Shown here piece after piece: positions 9,188-16,780 of a stretch of 64,000 bases of DNA. Source of the DNA: Nonomuraea sp. SYSU D8015 (lineage in GTDB: Bacteria > Actinomycetota > Actinomycetes > Streptosporangiales > Streptosporangiaceae); assembly GCF_008065375.1 (NCBI RefSeq), contig NZ_VJYI01000007.1, forward strand, positions 62,001 through 126,000, written 5' to 3'. The notes under the pieces are model-generated. The model saw only the letters and a list, made by a program, of their open reading frames with translations, was not told the DNA's origin and did not search any database. Both the position numbers and the translations under genes were made by a program. How positions within the stretch are numbered: position 1 is the stretch's first letter; each line of letters begins with the position of its first letter.

Positions 9188-10783
9188 GTGAAAGTCGTCG
9201 TCGACCTGACGCGCTGCCAGGGATACGGGCAGTGCGCCTTCCTCGCGCCGGACGTCTTCACCATGCGGCAAGAGGCGCTCCTGTACGATCTCGAGCCCGG
9301 CGACGAGCGGCGCGAGCAGGTGCTGCGGGCGGCCGCCGCCTGCCCGGTCCAGGCCGTCCATCTCGACTGGACGGCGACGTGGCACGCCGCTGAGCAGCCC
9401 GCACCGCCGGCCCGGAGGAACACCGACGGCCGCATCGTCATCGTCGGGGCCTCGCTGGCCGGGGCGCGGGCCGCCGGTGTGCTGAGGCGGGAGGGCTTCA
9501 CCGGGTCGCTGACGGTGATCGGTGGCGAGAGCCACGAGCCGTACGACCGGCCTCCCCTGTCCAAGCAGGTCCTCACCGGGCAGGTGCCGCACGACCACAC
9601 CATGCTGCCCCACCTGCGCGAGGTCGACGCCGAGTGGCTGTGGGGGGCCCAGGCGACGGCGCTGGACGTGGCCGGCAAGCGGGTGCGGCTGGCCGACGGC
9701 CGCGAGATCGGCTTCGACCGGGTCCTGCTGGCCACGGGCACCCGCGCCCGGCCCTGGCCCAACGAGGCCGAGGCCGCGCTGGAGGGCGTCCACACGCTGC
9801 GCACCCTGGAGGACGCCGCCCGGCTGCGGCAGGCGCTGGCGGCGCGCCCGCGCCGGGTGCTCATCCTCGGCGCGGGATTCACCGGCTCCGAGATCGCCTC
9901 CGTCTGCCGCGAGCTCGACCTGGAGGTGACGGTCGTCGAACGCGGCCCGGCCCCGCTCGTCAGCGCGCTGGGCGGCGTGATCGGCGACGTGGCGGCGCAG
10001 ATGCACCGCGAGCACGGCGTCGACCTGCGGTGCGACACGACGGTCACGGCCCTGGAAGGCGACGCGGACGGGCGGCTGCGCGGAGCCCGCCTGTCGGACG
10101 GCAGCACAGTGGAGGCCGAGGTGGCCGTCGTCGCACTCGGCTCCATCCGCAACGTCGAGTGGCTGCGGGACTCCGGGCTGGCCGCCGGCGTGTGGGGCGT
10201 GGCCTGCGACGCGGGCTGCCGCGCCGTGGACACCAACGGCCTGGTCACCGACGACGTCTTCGTTGCCGGCGACATCGCGCGTTTCCCGCATCCGCTCTAC
10301 CAGTACCAGTTCATGACGCTGGAGCACTGGGGCAACGCGGTCGCCCAGGCCGAGATCGCCGCCCACAACATGGTCAGCGACCAGGCGCACCGCTGGCCGC
10401 ACCTGTCGGTGCCGGTGTTCTGGTCGAGCCAGTTCGGGGTCAACATCAAGTCGGTCGGCGTGCCGACCTTCGCCGACGAGGTCGTCATCACCCAGGGCTC
10501 GACGGCCGAGCGCCGCTTCGTCGCCGTCTACGGGTACCGGGGCCGCGTCACCGCGGCGGTCACCTTCGACCAGGGGCTGTGGCTGGAGTTCTACCAGCGG
10601 CTGATCGAGCGGGCCGCGCCGTTCCCGCCCGAGTTCCGCCACGTCGACCGGCGGGCGGGCGTGGGGCCCGTACCCGCCCGCGTCCCTGAGCGGCTGGTCG
10701 CCACTGCGGGGGCGACCGTCGTGGTGACCGGTCATGATCCGGCGGAACGCCGTGCCTCGCTGCTGCACGCGCCGCAGAGTTGA
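9188..10783 (+). CDS. [3Fe-4S] ferredoxin - ferredoxin reductase fusion
   Basis: The 531-residue protein joins two redox partners. Residues 1-65 are a small ferredoxin of the P450-partner type, with Cys10 and Cys16 in a Cx2Yx2C motif (CQGYGQC) and Cys52 in ACPVQ; the three cysteines predict a [3Fe-4S] cluster. After a proline-rich linker, residues 80-480 are an FAD/NAD(P)H reductase of the putidaredoxin-reductase type. That part has the FAD motif VGASLAGARAAG, the NAD motif GAGFTGSEIA and the C-terminal FAD contact VAGDIARFPHP. The GTG start follows GGGGGAG. The P450 gene begins 39 bp downstream, so the fusion very likely supplies electrons from NAD(P)H to that P450. Confidence 0.9.
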   Translation: MKVVVDLTRCQGYGQCAFLAPDVFTMRQEALLYDLEPGDERREQVLRAAAACPVQAVHLDWTATWHAAEQPAPPARRNTDGRIVIVGASLAGARAAGVLRREGFTGSLTVIGGESHEPYDRPPLSKQVLTGQVPHDHTMLPHLREVDAEWLWGAQATALDVAGKRVRLADGREIGFDRVLLATGTRARPWPNEAEAALEGVHTLRTLEDAARLRQALAARPRRVLILGAGFTGSEIASVCRELDLEVTVVERGPAPLVSALGGVIGDVAAQMHREHGVDLRCDTTVTALEGDADGRLRGARLSDGSTVEAEVAVVALGSIRNVEWLRDSGLAAGVWGVACDAGCRAVDTNGLVTDDVFVAGDIARFPHPLYQYQFMTLEHWGNAVAQAEIAAHNMVSDQAHRWPHLSVPVFWSSQFGVNIKSVGVPTFADEVVITQGSTAERRFVAVYGYRGRVTAAVTFDQGLWLEFYQRLIERAAPFPPEFRHVDRRAGVGPVPARVPERLVATAGATVVVTGHDPAERRASLLHAPQS

Positions 10784-10822
10784 CCACCCCCGCAGGAGAG
10801 CCCCGAAGAAGGAGTGCAGGCC

Positions 10823-12061
10823 ATGACATCGCGCAGCGTCTTCGAGCGGATCCTGGACCCCTCGGGCCGTGCGGACCCCTACCCGCTCTTCGCCGAGCTC
10901 CGCAAGACCCCGGTGGCGCGGCAGGAGGACGGCACCTATGTCGTCAGCACGTACCGCGAGATCGTCGAACTGCTGCACGACCCGCGCGTCAGCTCCGACC
11001 GTCGCAACCTCGGCTCCACGGCCGAGGCGCCGGACGGCGCGCCCTCGTTCATCGGGCTGGACCCGCCCGAGCACGACCGGCTGCGCCGCCTGGCCATGCG
11101 CCACTTCGGGCCGCCGCATTCGCCCCGCATCGTCGACGGGCTGCGCCCGGCGATTCTCGCCCTCACCACCGAGCTGATCGACGGCATCGCGGGCGAGCGC
11201 CGGGCCGACGTCGTCGACGAGGTCGCCTACCCGCTGCCGGTCGCGGTGATCTGCCGGCTGCTCGGCGTACCTCAAGAGGACGAACCGCAGTTCCACGCCT
11301 GGGCCGACCAGATCATCGAGACGCTCGGACCGGGGGAGGAGGACCGGGCCGAGAGGGAGCGGGAACGCCGGGCCGTGGGACTGAAGCTGGAAGGCTACCT
11401 CGCCGAACTCGCCGAGGCCCGCCGGGGGCAGCCAGGGGAGGACATGCTGTCCGGGTTCGTCACTTATCGCGGTCCCGAGGGCGGCATGACGCCGCAGGAG
11501 GTCGTCTCCACCGCCGTGCTGCTGCTGATCGCCGGCCACGAGACCACCATCAACCTCATCGCCAACGGCATGCTGACCTTGCTGCGCCACCCGGACCGGA
11601 TGGAACGCCTCCGCGCGGAGCCCGGCCTCATCGTCCCCGCGGTCGAGGAGCTGCTGCGGTACGAGCCGCCCGTACAGCTCGTGTCCTCGCGGGTCGCCCT
11701 CGACGACATCGACATCGCGGGCACCACCATCCCGGCCGGATCGCCCATCGTCCTGGCGCTGGCGGCGGGCAGCCGCGACCCGGCCCACGTGGCCGATCCC
11801 GACCGCTTCGACCCCTTCCGCGCGCGCAACGAGCACCTGGGTTTCGGCGGCGGCGTCCACTACTGTTTCGGCGCGCCGCTGGCCAGGCTCGAGGCCCAGA
11901 TCGTGCTGGGCGAACTTGTCCGGAGGCTGCGCAATCCCCGGCTCGTCGCCGATCCGCCGCCCTACCGGCCGAGCCCCGTCCTGCGTGGGCCGCGCCACCT
12001 GCTGATCGGGTTCGACGGTGTCGAACCCGATGGTCAGCCATATACGCGTAAAAGAGAATGA
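10823..12061 (+). CDS. Cytochrome P450 monooxygenase
   Basis: This 412-residue soluble bacterial P450 carries the I-helix motif GHETT (oxygen activation), the ExxR motif in EELLRYEPP and the heme-binding loop FGGGVHYCFGAPLAR with the proximal cysteine at about residue 348. The ATG at 10823 has AAGGAG 9 nt upstream; the in-frame GTG at 10814 overlaps that site and is less likely. It is co-directional with the ferredoxin-reductase fusion 39 bp upstream, forming a compact two-gene monooxygenase system. The substrate cannot be read from sequence. The gene family (CYP105/107-like) is a loose impression only. Confidence 0.93.
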   Translation: MTSRSVFERILDPSGRADPYPLFAELRKTPVARQEDGTYVVSTYREIVELLHDPRVSSDRRNLGSTAEAPDGAPSFIGLDPPEHDRLRRLAMRHFGPPHSPRIVDGLRPAILALTTELIDGIAGERRADVVDEVAYPLPVAVICRLLGVPQEDEPQFHAWADQIIETLGPGEEDRAERERERRAVGLKLEGYLAELAEARRGQPGEDMLSGFVTYRGPEGGMTPQEVVSTAVLLLIAGHETTINLIANGMLTLLRHPDRMERLRAEPGLIVPAVEELLRYEPPVQLVSSRVALDDIDIAGTTIPAGSPIVLALAAGSRDPAHVADPDRFDPFRARNEHLGFGGGVHYCFGAPLARLEAQIVLGELVRRLRNPRLVADPPPYRPSPVLRGPRHLLIGFDGVEPDGQPYTRKRE

Positions 12062-12092
12062 ACCTCTCCAGGTTCGGTGCGAGGCTGGGCTC

Positions 12093-12653
12093 GTGAGCGA
12101 CACGCAAACCGTGGTCCTGGTCGAGGGAGCCAGCGACAAGTCGGCCGTCGAAGCATTGGCCGAGCGCCGTGGCCGGAACTTGGCGGCCGAGGGCATCTCC
12201 CTCGTGGCGATGGGCGGCGCCACGAACATCGGGACGTATGTCGGCAGGTACGGCCCTCCCGGTCGCAATCTCCGGCTGGCCGGTCTGTGCGACGCCGGGG
12301 AGGAAGACGACTTCCGGAGGGGTCTCGAGCGCGCCGGCCTTGGATCCGATCTCAGCCGGAGCGATCTGGAGGCGCTCGGATTCTTCGTGTGCGTCGCTGA
12401 CCTGGAAGACGAGCTGATCCGCGCCCTCGGCACCGCCGCGGTCGAGCGCGTCGTCGATGCCGAGGGCGAGCTCAGCTCTTTTCGCACGCTCCAGAAGCAA
12501 CCCGCATGGCGCGGGAGCACCACTCACGATCAGCTGCGCAGGTTCATGGGATCAGGCAGTGGCCGCAAGATCCGCTACTCAGGCCTGCTCGTCGCGGCAC
12601 TCGATCTCGATCGCGTGCCGCGGCCGCTGGACATGCTGCTGGCCCACCTGTGA
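12093..12653 (+). CDS. Orphan TOPRIM-domain protein (OLD-like)
   Basis: The 186-residue protein consists of little more than a TOPRIM domain: VVLVEGASDKSAVEALA with the catalytic Glu at residue 11, then GLCDAGEEDDF with acidic residues from about 67, matching the DxD-type motif. OLD-family nucleases carry this domain after an ABC-type ATPase, but no ATPase is encoded nearby. Metal-dependent nicking or nucleotidyl transfer is therefore possible, but its partner is unknown. The start is uncertain: GTG at 12093 gives a compact domain, while ATG codons at 12018-12030 would overlap the P450 end. Confidence 0.7.
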   Translation: MSDTQTVVLVEGASDKSAVEALAERRGRNLAAEGISLVAMGGATNIGTYVGRYGPPGRNLRLAGLCDAGEEDDFRRGLERAGLGSDLSRSDLEALGFFVCVADLEDELIRALGTAAVERVVDAEGELSSFRTLQKQPAWRGSTTHDQLRRFMGSGSGRKIRYSGLLVAALDLDRVPRPLDMLLAHL

Positions 12654-12689
12654 GGCAGCCGGAGACGGTGATCGCCGGCAGCGCACGGT

Positions 12690-12929
12690 GATGGTCAGAT
12701 CCAGACGGGCAGGTCGGCGTAGCGGGCGCCGAAGCCGCGTCGACCCCACCTGGGATCCGGTCGACGTGATGACCCTGATCACGCAGCTCGCCAGCGCCTG
12801 GATCGGCCAGCCCGAACTCGCCGCCCTCGCCCAGCACGCCGCCGCCGACACGTCCCTCGCCGCCCGCCCCCCGCCGTCGTCCGCGCCGTCCGCACCCTCT
12901 TCCCGCCCCGCACCGCCTACGGCGCGTGA
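12690..12929 (+). pseudogene. C-terminal remnant of a TetR-family regulator, frameshifted
   Basis: One frame reads DPTWDPVDVMTLITQLASAW and then IGQPELAALAQHAA. The sense then continues in another frame after the run of six C at about 12869-12874, as AVVRAVRTLFPPRTAYGA and a stop at 12927-12929. This is the layout of a TetR C-terminal helix (paired AVVxAVRxLF). No HTH is present upstream. The reading is by pattern only; an unrelated short ORF cannot be excluded. Confidence 0.45.
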
Positions 12930-13483
12930 GCGGCGCCGCGCGTAGTCCTGCGGCTCAGCGGGAGGTGGAACCTTGTGTGGTGCTCGAAGTCAGCGACAGG
13001 GCTGAACCCCAGGCGCTCAAGGACGGCGACACTCCTGGAATTGCCATGCGTCACGCCGGCGAACACGTCGGTTGCGCCAAGGACGGCGCGTGCGAAATCG
13101 ATCAACGCACTGCAGGCGACCGTCATGTAGCCCTGGCCGGTGGCTGCTTCGTCGAGCCAGTAACCGATTGAGTACCGGGGTGGATCCACTGGGTTGAGAT
13201 CCGCTCTGCCGATGAGCCGATCGCTCTCCCACACGCCGTATCTGATGTTGCGGTCGGACGGGCTCGTGAAGGAGGTCGTGACGGATTCGCGCGTGGCGGT
13301 CTTGATCTCCTCGTAGTCCCCGTTGCGGGTCAGGTGCTCACGGTTCCTCGCGATGAGGTCGTAGTAGGCGTCTGCGTCGGCCACGGTGAGCGGTCGCAGG
13401 GTGAGCAGTGGCAGGGGTGTCCGAAGGACGGGCAATCCGGCTGGGCATGGTGAACCGTCGGCCACGGTGAGGACCGTAGTCAC
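12917..13483 (-). CDS. GNAT-family N-acetyltransferase (RimJ/RimL-like)
   Basis: This 188-residue acetyltransferase has LRPLTVADADAYYDLIARNREHL at the start, as in RimJ/RimL enzymes that act on protein N-termini or small amines. The acetyl-CoA site appears as YWLDEAATGQGYMTVA, and GVTHGNSRSVAVLERLGF is the conserved C-terminal motif. It is cytosolic and single-domain. It overlaps the decayed TetR remnant by 13 bp on the other strand. The acceptor substrate is unknown. Confidence 0.88.
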   Translation of the reverse strand: MTTVLTVADGSPCPAGLPVLRTPLPLLTLRPLTVADADAYYDLIARNREHLTRNGDYEEIKTATRESVTTSFTSPSDRNIRYGVWESDRLIGRADLNPVDPPRYSIGYWLDEAATGQGYMTVACSALIDFARAVLGATDVFAGVTHGNSRSVAVLERLGFSPVADFEHHTRFHLPLSRRTTRGAAHAP

Positions 13484-13520
13484 CGCGACCCCAAGGCCGC
13501 AACCGACGGTCCCGGTTTCG

Positions 13521-13555
13521 AAAGAGGGCCGGCCACCCTAGGGCGGCCGGCCTTT
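13521..13555 (-). terminator. Hairpin terminator downstream of the DUF899 gene
   Basis: GGCCGGCC (13527-13534) pairs with GGCCGGCC (13545-13552) around a 10-nt loop. Flanking AAAG and CTTT could extend the stem with a small bulge. It lies 14 bp beyond the DUF899 stop codon and upstream of the GNAT start, so it should separate the two minus-strand transcripts. The T-run is short, as is common in GC-rich genomes. Confidence 0.55.
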
Positions 13556-13568
13556 CGTGCTGGTTCGG

Positions 13569-14294
13569 TCAGTGTCCGTTTGCGAGGTCGTCGGAGCGTC
13601 CGGCCTCCAGACGGGACCACTGGGCGGTGGGACGTCCGTTGGTACGGGAATAGTCGCCGGTGATCTGCGGCCAGCCGTCGGGCGAGTCCTCCCACGGCTC
13701 CTGCCGCCCGTACACGGTCCTGTCCAGCAGAGCGTAGGTCTGGTCCATCGCCTCGACGCCCCGGCCGGTCGTCCAGTAGGTCTCGAAGACCCGGTCGCCC
13801 TGCCGCAGGTAGCACGCCAGCATGAACGGGCCGCGCCCCGCCATCAGCACGTCGATGGACTCGGCCGCGGAGTACCACGGCACGTCCCAGCCCATGAAGT
13901 CGCGGTAGCGGACGCTCTCCTCGTACGGGCCCTGGCACAACGTCGCATAGGTGACGTCGCGCGCGTGCAGGTAGGACAGCTCGCGGACCTGGCTGTTGAA
14001 GAACGTGCAGCCCTCGCACTGCTCGGCGGCCGGGTGGCCGGTGTGCCACATGTGGAAGTACGCGATCAGCTGCCGGCGGCCCTCGAACACGTCGAGCAGC
14101 GTGACCGGCCCGTCCGGGCCGATCAGCTTGGCGGTGGCGTCGACCTCCACCATCGGCAGCCGACGGCGAGCAGCCGCGATCGCGTCGCCTTCGCGGGTGT
14201 GCGCCTTCTCCCGGATCCGCAGAGCGTCCAGTTCGGCCTGGTAGCGCGCTCGATCGGTGATCTCGGGGGCCGGCGCGGCGGTATCGGTGTTCAC
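13569..14294 (-). CDS. DUF899 family thioredoxin-like protein, predicted ECF42 target
   Basis: The 241-residue DUF899 protein belongs to a thioredoxin-fold family of unknown function, common in actinobacteria and next to ECF42 sigma factors. It shows LLDVFEGRRQLIAYFHMWH, EQCEGCTFFNSQVREL with a CEGC pair (possible redox site), and the C-terminal GRQEPWEDSPDGWP block. It starts at GTG 14294 with AAGGGAAA upstream. The 80-bp leader to the sigma-factor gene contains a TGTCGA/CGTC promoter and a strong dyad. A second, broken DUF899 copy lies at 22.7-23.1 kb. Confidence 0.88.
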   Translation of the reverse strand: MNTDTAAPAPEITDRARYQAELDALRIREKAHTREGDAIAAARRRLPMVEVDATAKLIGPDGPVTLLDVFEGRRQLIAYFHMWHTGHPAAEQCEGCTFFNSQVRELSYLHARDVTYATLCQGPYEESVRYRDFMGWDVPWYSAAESIDVLMAGRGPFMLACYLRQGDRVFETYWTTGRGVEAMDQTYALLDRTVYGRQEPWEDSPDGWPQITGDYSRTNGRPTAQWSRLEAGRSDDLANGH

Positions 14295-14302
14295 GATGTT
14301 TC

Positions 14303-14340
14303 CCTTCGTCTCCGGTGGACTTTCGCCCCACCGACGAAGG
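14303..14340. repeat. Perfect long dyad in the DUF899 leader
   Basis: CCTTCGTC (14303-14310) pairs with GACGAAGG (14333-14340), and GGTGG (14314-14318) pairs with CCACC (14328-14332), leaving a 3-nt bulge and a 9-nt loop. The arm near the gene covers part of the ribosome-binding site. If transcription starts from the ECF-like promoter at 14333-14359, most of the far arm is not transcribed, so the dyad would then act as DNA (protein binding) rather than as an RNA hairpin. Confidence 0.55.
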
Positions 14341-14359
14341 CGGCCGGACCACATCGACA
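14333..14359 (-). promoter_or_regulatory. ECF42-type promoter for the DUF899 gene
   Basis: Read on the minus strand, TGTCGA (14359-14354) is followed by a 17-nt spacer and CGTC (14336-14333). This matches the promoter reported for ECF42 sigma factors, as I recall it (TGTCGA at -35, CG(A/T)C at -10). The sigma-factor gene lies directly upstream and the DUF899 start about 40 bp downstream. Control of the DUF899 gene by the neighbouring sigma factor is therefore a specific, testable inference. Confidence 0.55.
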
Positions 14360-14374
14360 TCGGCTGGAAAAATC

Positions 14375-15619
14375 TCAAAGTTCTTCGAGCCGGCTGATCA
14401 GGTAGCGGCGCTCGGTCTCGGTCGGTGCCAGCTTCAGTGCCTCCTCGTACGCCGCTTTGGCCTCGCCTGGACGACCGGCCCGGCGCAGCAGATCGGCCCG
14501 GGTCGCGGGCAGCAGGTAGTAGCCCTCGAGCCGGCCGGACGCCGTCAACCGGTCGACCATGGCCAGGCCGGCCGGGATGCCGTCGGCCATCGCGACCGCC
14601 ACGGCGCGGTTGAGGTCCACGACCGGGGACGGCGCCAGCCGGGCCAGCTCGGCGTACAGGCTCGCGATCTGCGGCCAGTCCGTCCTCGCCGCGTCCGGCG
14701 CGGTGGCGTGGCAGGCGGCGATCGCGGCCTGCACCTGGTAGGGCCCGGTACGCCGCATCGCCAGCGCCTGGTCGAGCATCGCCACCCCCTCGGCGATCAG
14801 CGCCCGGTTCCACCGGGACCGGTCCTGGTGCTCCAGGGTGACCAGCACGCCGTGGGCGGTACGCGTCGGGCGCCGCGCCTCGTGCAGCAGCATCAGCGCG
14901 AGCAGCCCGCGCGGCTCGGGCTCGTGCGGCATCAGCCGGACCAGGACACGGGCCAGCCGGATGGCCTCGGCCGTCAGCCCCCGGCGTGCGTCCTCCTCGT
15001 CGTAGCCCTCGTTGAAGATGAGGTAGAGCACCGCGAGGACGCCGGCCAGCCGTCGCGGGAGGAGCTCGGCAGGCGGTACGCGGTACGGGATGCCGGCCTC
15101 GGCGATCTTGCGCTTGGCCCGGACCAGGCGCTGCGCCATCGTGGGCTCGGCCGTCAGGAAGGCTCGGGCGATCTCGGCGGTGGTCAGGCCGGCCAGCGTA
15201 CGCAGGGTGAGCGCGACCCGGGCCGGGAACGGCAGCGCCGGATGACAACAGGTGAAGATCAGCCGCAGCCGCTCGTCCGGGATCTCCTCGACCGGCGACT
15301 CGCCGGGGTCGCCGGCCAGCACGGCGAGCTGGCGCAGCTTGGCCGCACCGGCGGCGTCGCGGCGCAGCCGGTCGATGGCGCGGTGGCGGGCGGTGGTGGT
15401 CAGCCAGGCGCCCGGGCGGTGCGGCACGCCGTCTCGCGGCCAGGTCGCCAGTGCGGCGGCGAAGGCCTCCTGCGCGCAGTCCTCGGCCAGGTCCCAGTCG
15501 CCCGTCGACCCGATCAGGGTCGCGACCACCTGACCCCACTCGTCCCGGAACGCCGCGTCGACGGCCGCCCGGACCCGGTCGTCGGCGCCGTCGTCCGGGC
15601 CGTCGTCCGGCGAGGTCAT
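14375..15619 (-). CDS. ECF42-group RNA polymerase sigma factor with C-terminal TPR-like extension
   Basis: This 414-residue sigma factor has region 2 (DLAEDCAQEAFAAALATWP and WLTTTARHRAIDRLRR) and region 4 (LAGLTTAEIARAFLTAEPTMAQRLVRAKRKI). A long helical C-terminal domain with DUF6596 features (LYLIFNEGYDEEDARRGLTAEAIRL) ends in a TPR-like repeat (RAGRPGEAKAAYEEALKLAP). That extension defines the ECF42 group, which needs it for activity and lacks an anti-sigma factor. The ATG at 15619 overlaps the stop of the DGPF gene (ATGA), so the two are translationally coupled, the hallmark pairing of this group. Confidence 0.92.
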   Translation of the reverse strand: MTSPDDGPDDGADDRVRAAVDAAFRDEWGQVVATLIGSTGDWDLAEDCAQEAFAAALATWPRDGVPHRPGAWLTTTARHRAIDRLRRDAAGAAKLRQLAVLAGDPGESPVEEIPDERLRLIFTCCHPALPFPARVALTLRTLAGLTTAEIARAFLTAEPTMAQRLVRAKRKIAEAGIPYRVPPAELLPRRLAGVLAVLYLIFNEGYDEEDARRGLTAEAIRLARVLVRLMPHEPEPRGLLALMLLHEARRPTRTAHGVLVTLEHQDRSRWNRALIAEGVAMLDQALAMRRTGPYQVQAAIAACHATAPDAARTDWPQIASLYAELARLAPSPVVDLNRAVAVAMADGIPAGLAMVDRLTASGRLEGYYLLPATRADLLRRAGRPGEAKAAYEEALKLAPTETERRYLISRLEEL

Positions 15620-15951
15620 TCCCAGACGGGGCGGATCTCGATGCCGCCCCAGCGCGCGTACGGGTGACCCGCGGCGATCTCGATCGCCTCGTCCAGGTCC
15701 GCGCACTCGACGATCACCAGGCCGCCGACGAAGTCCTTGGTCTCAGCGAACGGCCCGTCCGAGACCAAGGTCTCACCGTCACGGACCCGGACCGTGGTCG
15801 CGTCCACCACGGGACGCAACCGCGCGCCGACGAGCCTGCCGCCCCGCCGGTCCAGATCCGCCAGCCAGGCCTGGTGCACCGGATCGGCCGCGAGTTCCTC
15901 GTTGCTCGGCGAGTGCGTCTCGTCATCACAGATGAGCAGCACGTATTTCAT
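15616..15951 (-). CDS. YCII-related DGPF-domain protein, partner of ECF42
   Basis: The 111-residue protein begins MKYVLLICDDE and contains the signature DGPFAETKDFVGGL (DGPF at residues 65-68), followed by IVECADLDEAIEIAAGHP. DGPF proteins are small dimeric ferredoxin-like alpha/beta proteins that nearly always accompany ECF42 sigma factors; they may sense the activating signal, but the mechanism is unknown. Its stop codon overlaps the sigma-factor start. No TGTCGA-type promoter is visible immediately upstream. That leader instead contains a copied fragment of an ABC-transporter gene. Confidence 0.88.
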   Translation of the reverse strand: MKYVLLICDDETHSPSNEELAADPVHQAWLADLDRRGGRLVGARLRPVVDATTVRVRDGETLVSDGPFAETKDFVGGLVIVECADLDEAIEIAAGHPYARWGGIEIRPVWE

Positions 15952-15999
15952 GCGGTCGATTCTGCCCGACCAGCGTTGTGCGGAATCGCCCGCGGACAC

Positions 16000-16116
16000 C
16001 GGGCCACGGCCAGACGATAGTCCCCGTCGGCGGTGAGGAGCTTCCGGTGCGTGTCCTCCGCGGTGATGACGCCGTCGTCCAGGACGAGGACGAGGACGAG
16101 GACGCGGTCGGCGGCG
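16000..16116 (-). pseudogene. Copied 3' end of the siderophore-operon ABC exporter gene, with expanded hexamer
   Basis: This segment matches 26704-26808 base for base except for one C/G substitution (16041 against 26745) and two extra GAGGAC hexamers. It encodes, on the minus strand, the last 34 or so residues of the ABC exporter subunit, with VLVLDD expanded to VLVLVLVLDD and HRNLL changed to HRKLL. The stop of the parent gene is lost; the frame runs on to a TGA at 15948-15950. The 12-mer TGCGGAATCGCC also flanks both copies (15979-15990 and 26652-26663), so the duplication was probably longer and has lost bases. The rest of 15952-16281 shows nothing recognisable. Confidence 0.8.
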
Positions 16117-16281
16117 ATTGCTTCGGCGTCGGTGAAGTCGTCGGCGCCCTCACCGTCCCGGCAGGTGACGACCCGAGCCGGCTACTTCCACTCCGTGACC
16201 AGATATCGGCGAGACGAGAGTCAACATCGACCGCACAAGCCACCCGTGGCCGTCGTCGGCACCATTGAGGCCAACCGGCTA

Positions 16282-16572
16282 TTAGGGAAGATCCGAGCGC
16301 TGTCGTCGGTCACGAAGTCTCTCCAGCGCGTCCGCGATCTCGCTGACCTGCTCAGGCTGCCGGGTGCACCAATCTGAGACATCGTTGAACCATCGGTTCC
16401 AGACGGAACCGACAGTGTTGGCGGTGATCTCTTCCTCACCGCACACGAGGGTGGTGAGATCACCCACCTCGGGGTCGTACTCGTCTTCAGGAGACCCCAT
16501 GCCCAAAAGACCTTCGGGGTCGTACCGGTTGATCAATGCACGGACAGCAGCGGCCACCTGATCTTCAGTCAT
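16282..16572 (-). CDS. DUF1871-like small protein
   Basis: This 96-residue acidic protein has ALINRYDPEGLLGMGSPEDEYDPEVGDL near the N-terminus, the pattern of DUF1871/YugE-like proteins, where a WDP-like turn precedes a GxPxDEYDxE block. A helical C-terminal half (ERLRDRRQRSD) follows. The family function is unknown; members occur singly and in some toxin-immunity clusters. The start at 16572 has GGAG only 2 nt upstream, so initiation may be weak. It is isolated from its neighbours. Confidence 0.6.
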   Translation of the reverse strand: MTEDQVAAAVRALINRYDPEGLLGMGSPEDEYDPEVGDLTTLVCGEEEITANTVGSVWNRWFNDVSDWCTRQPEQVSEIADALERLRDRRQRSDLP

Positions 16573-16780
16573 GACTCCAGCATGCCGCAGTACAGCGCCC
16601 GTTATCTGAGGTAGTCAAGCGAACTGGCTGGTCAGCCGCCTGGGGGTCGTTCAGGCATGTAAGGCGAGGAGGCTGCTCGCGTTCGGCGCGCAGATGGATG
16701 GTCGAGAGGTCTATCAGCCGCGTGAAAAGACCCCTCCGGACTGGTGGGTGGCAACAGCGTTTGTCGGTCAAGCCGCTGCG

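Noticed and set aside
9083-12523. 1146-codon minus-strand open frame across the ferredoxin-reductase and P450 genes
   Set aside because: It is antisense to two genes with intact motifs and shows no recognisable domain; GC bias keeps it free of stops.
12690-12929. TetR remnant as a working small gene
   Set aside because: It has no HTH and no ribosome-binding site, and the sense changes frame within a C-run, so it is listed as a pseudogene only.
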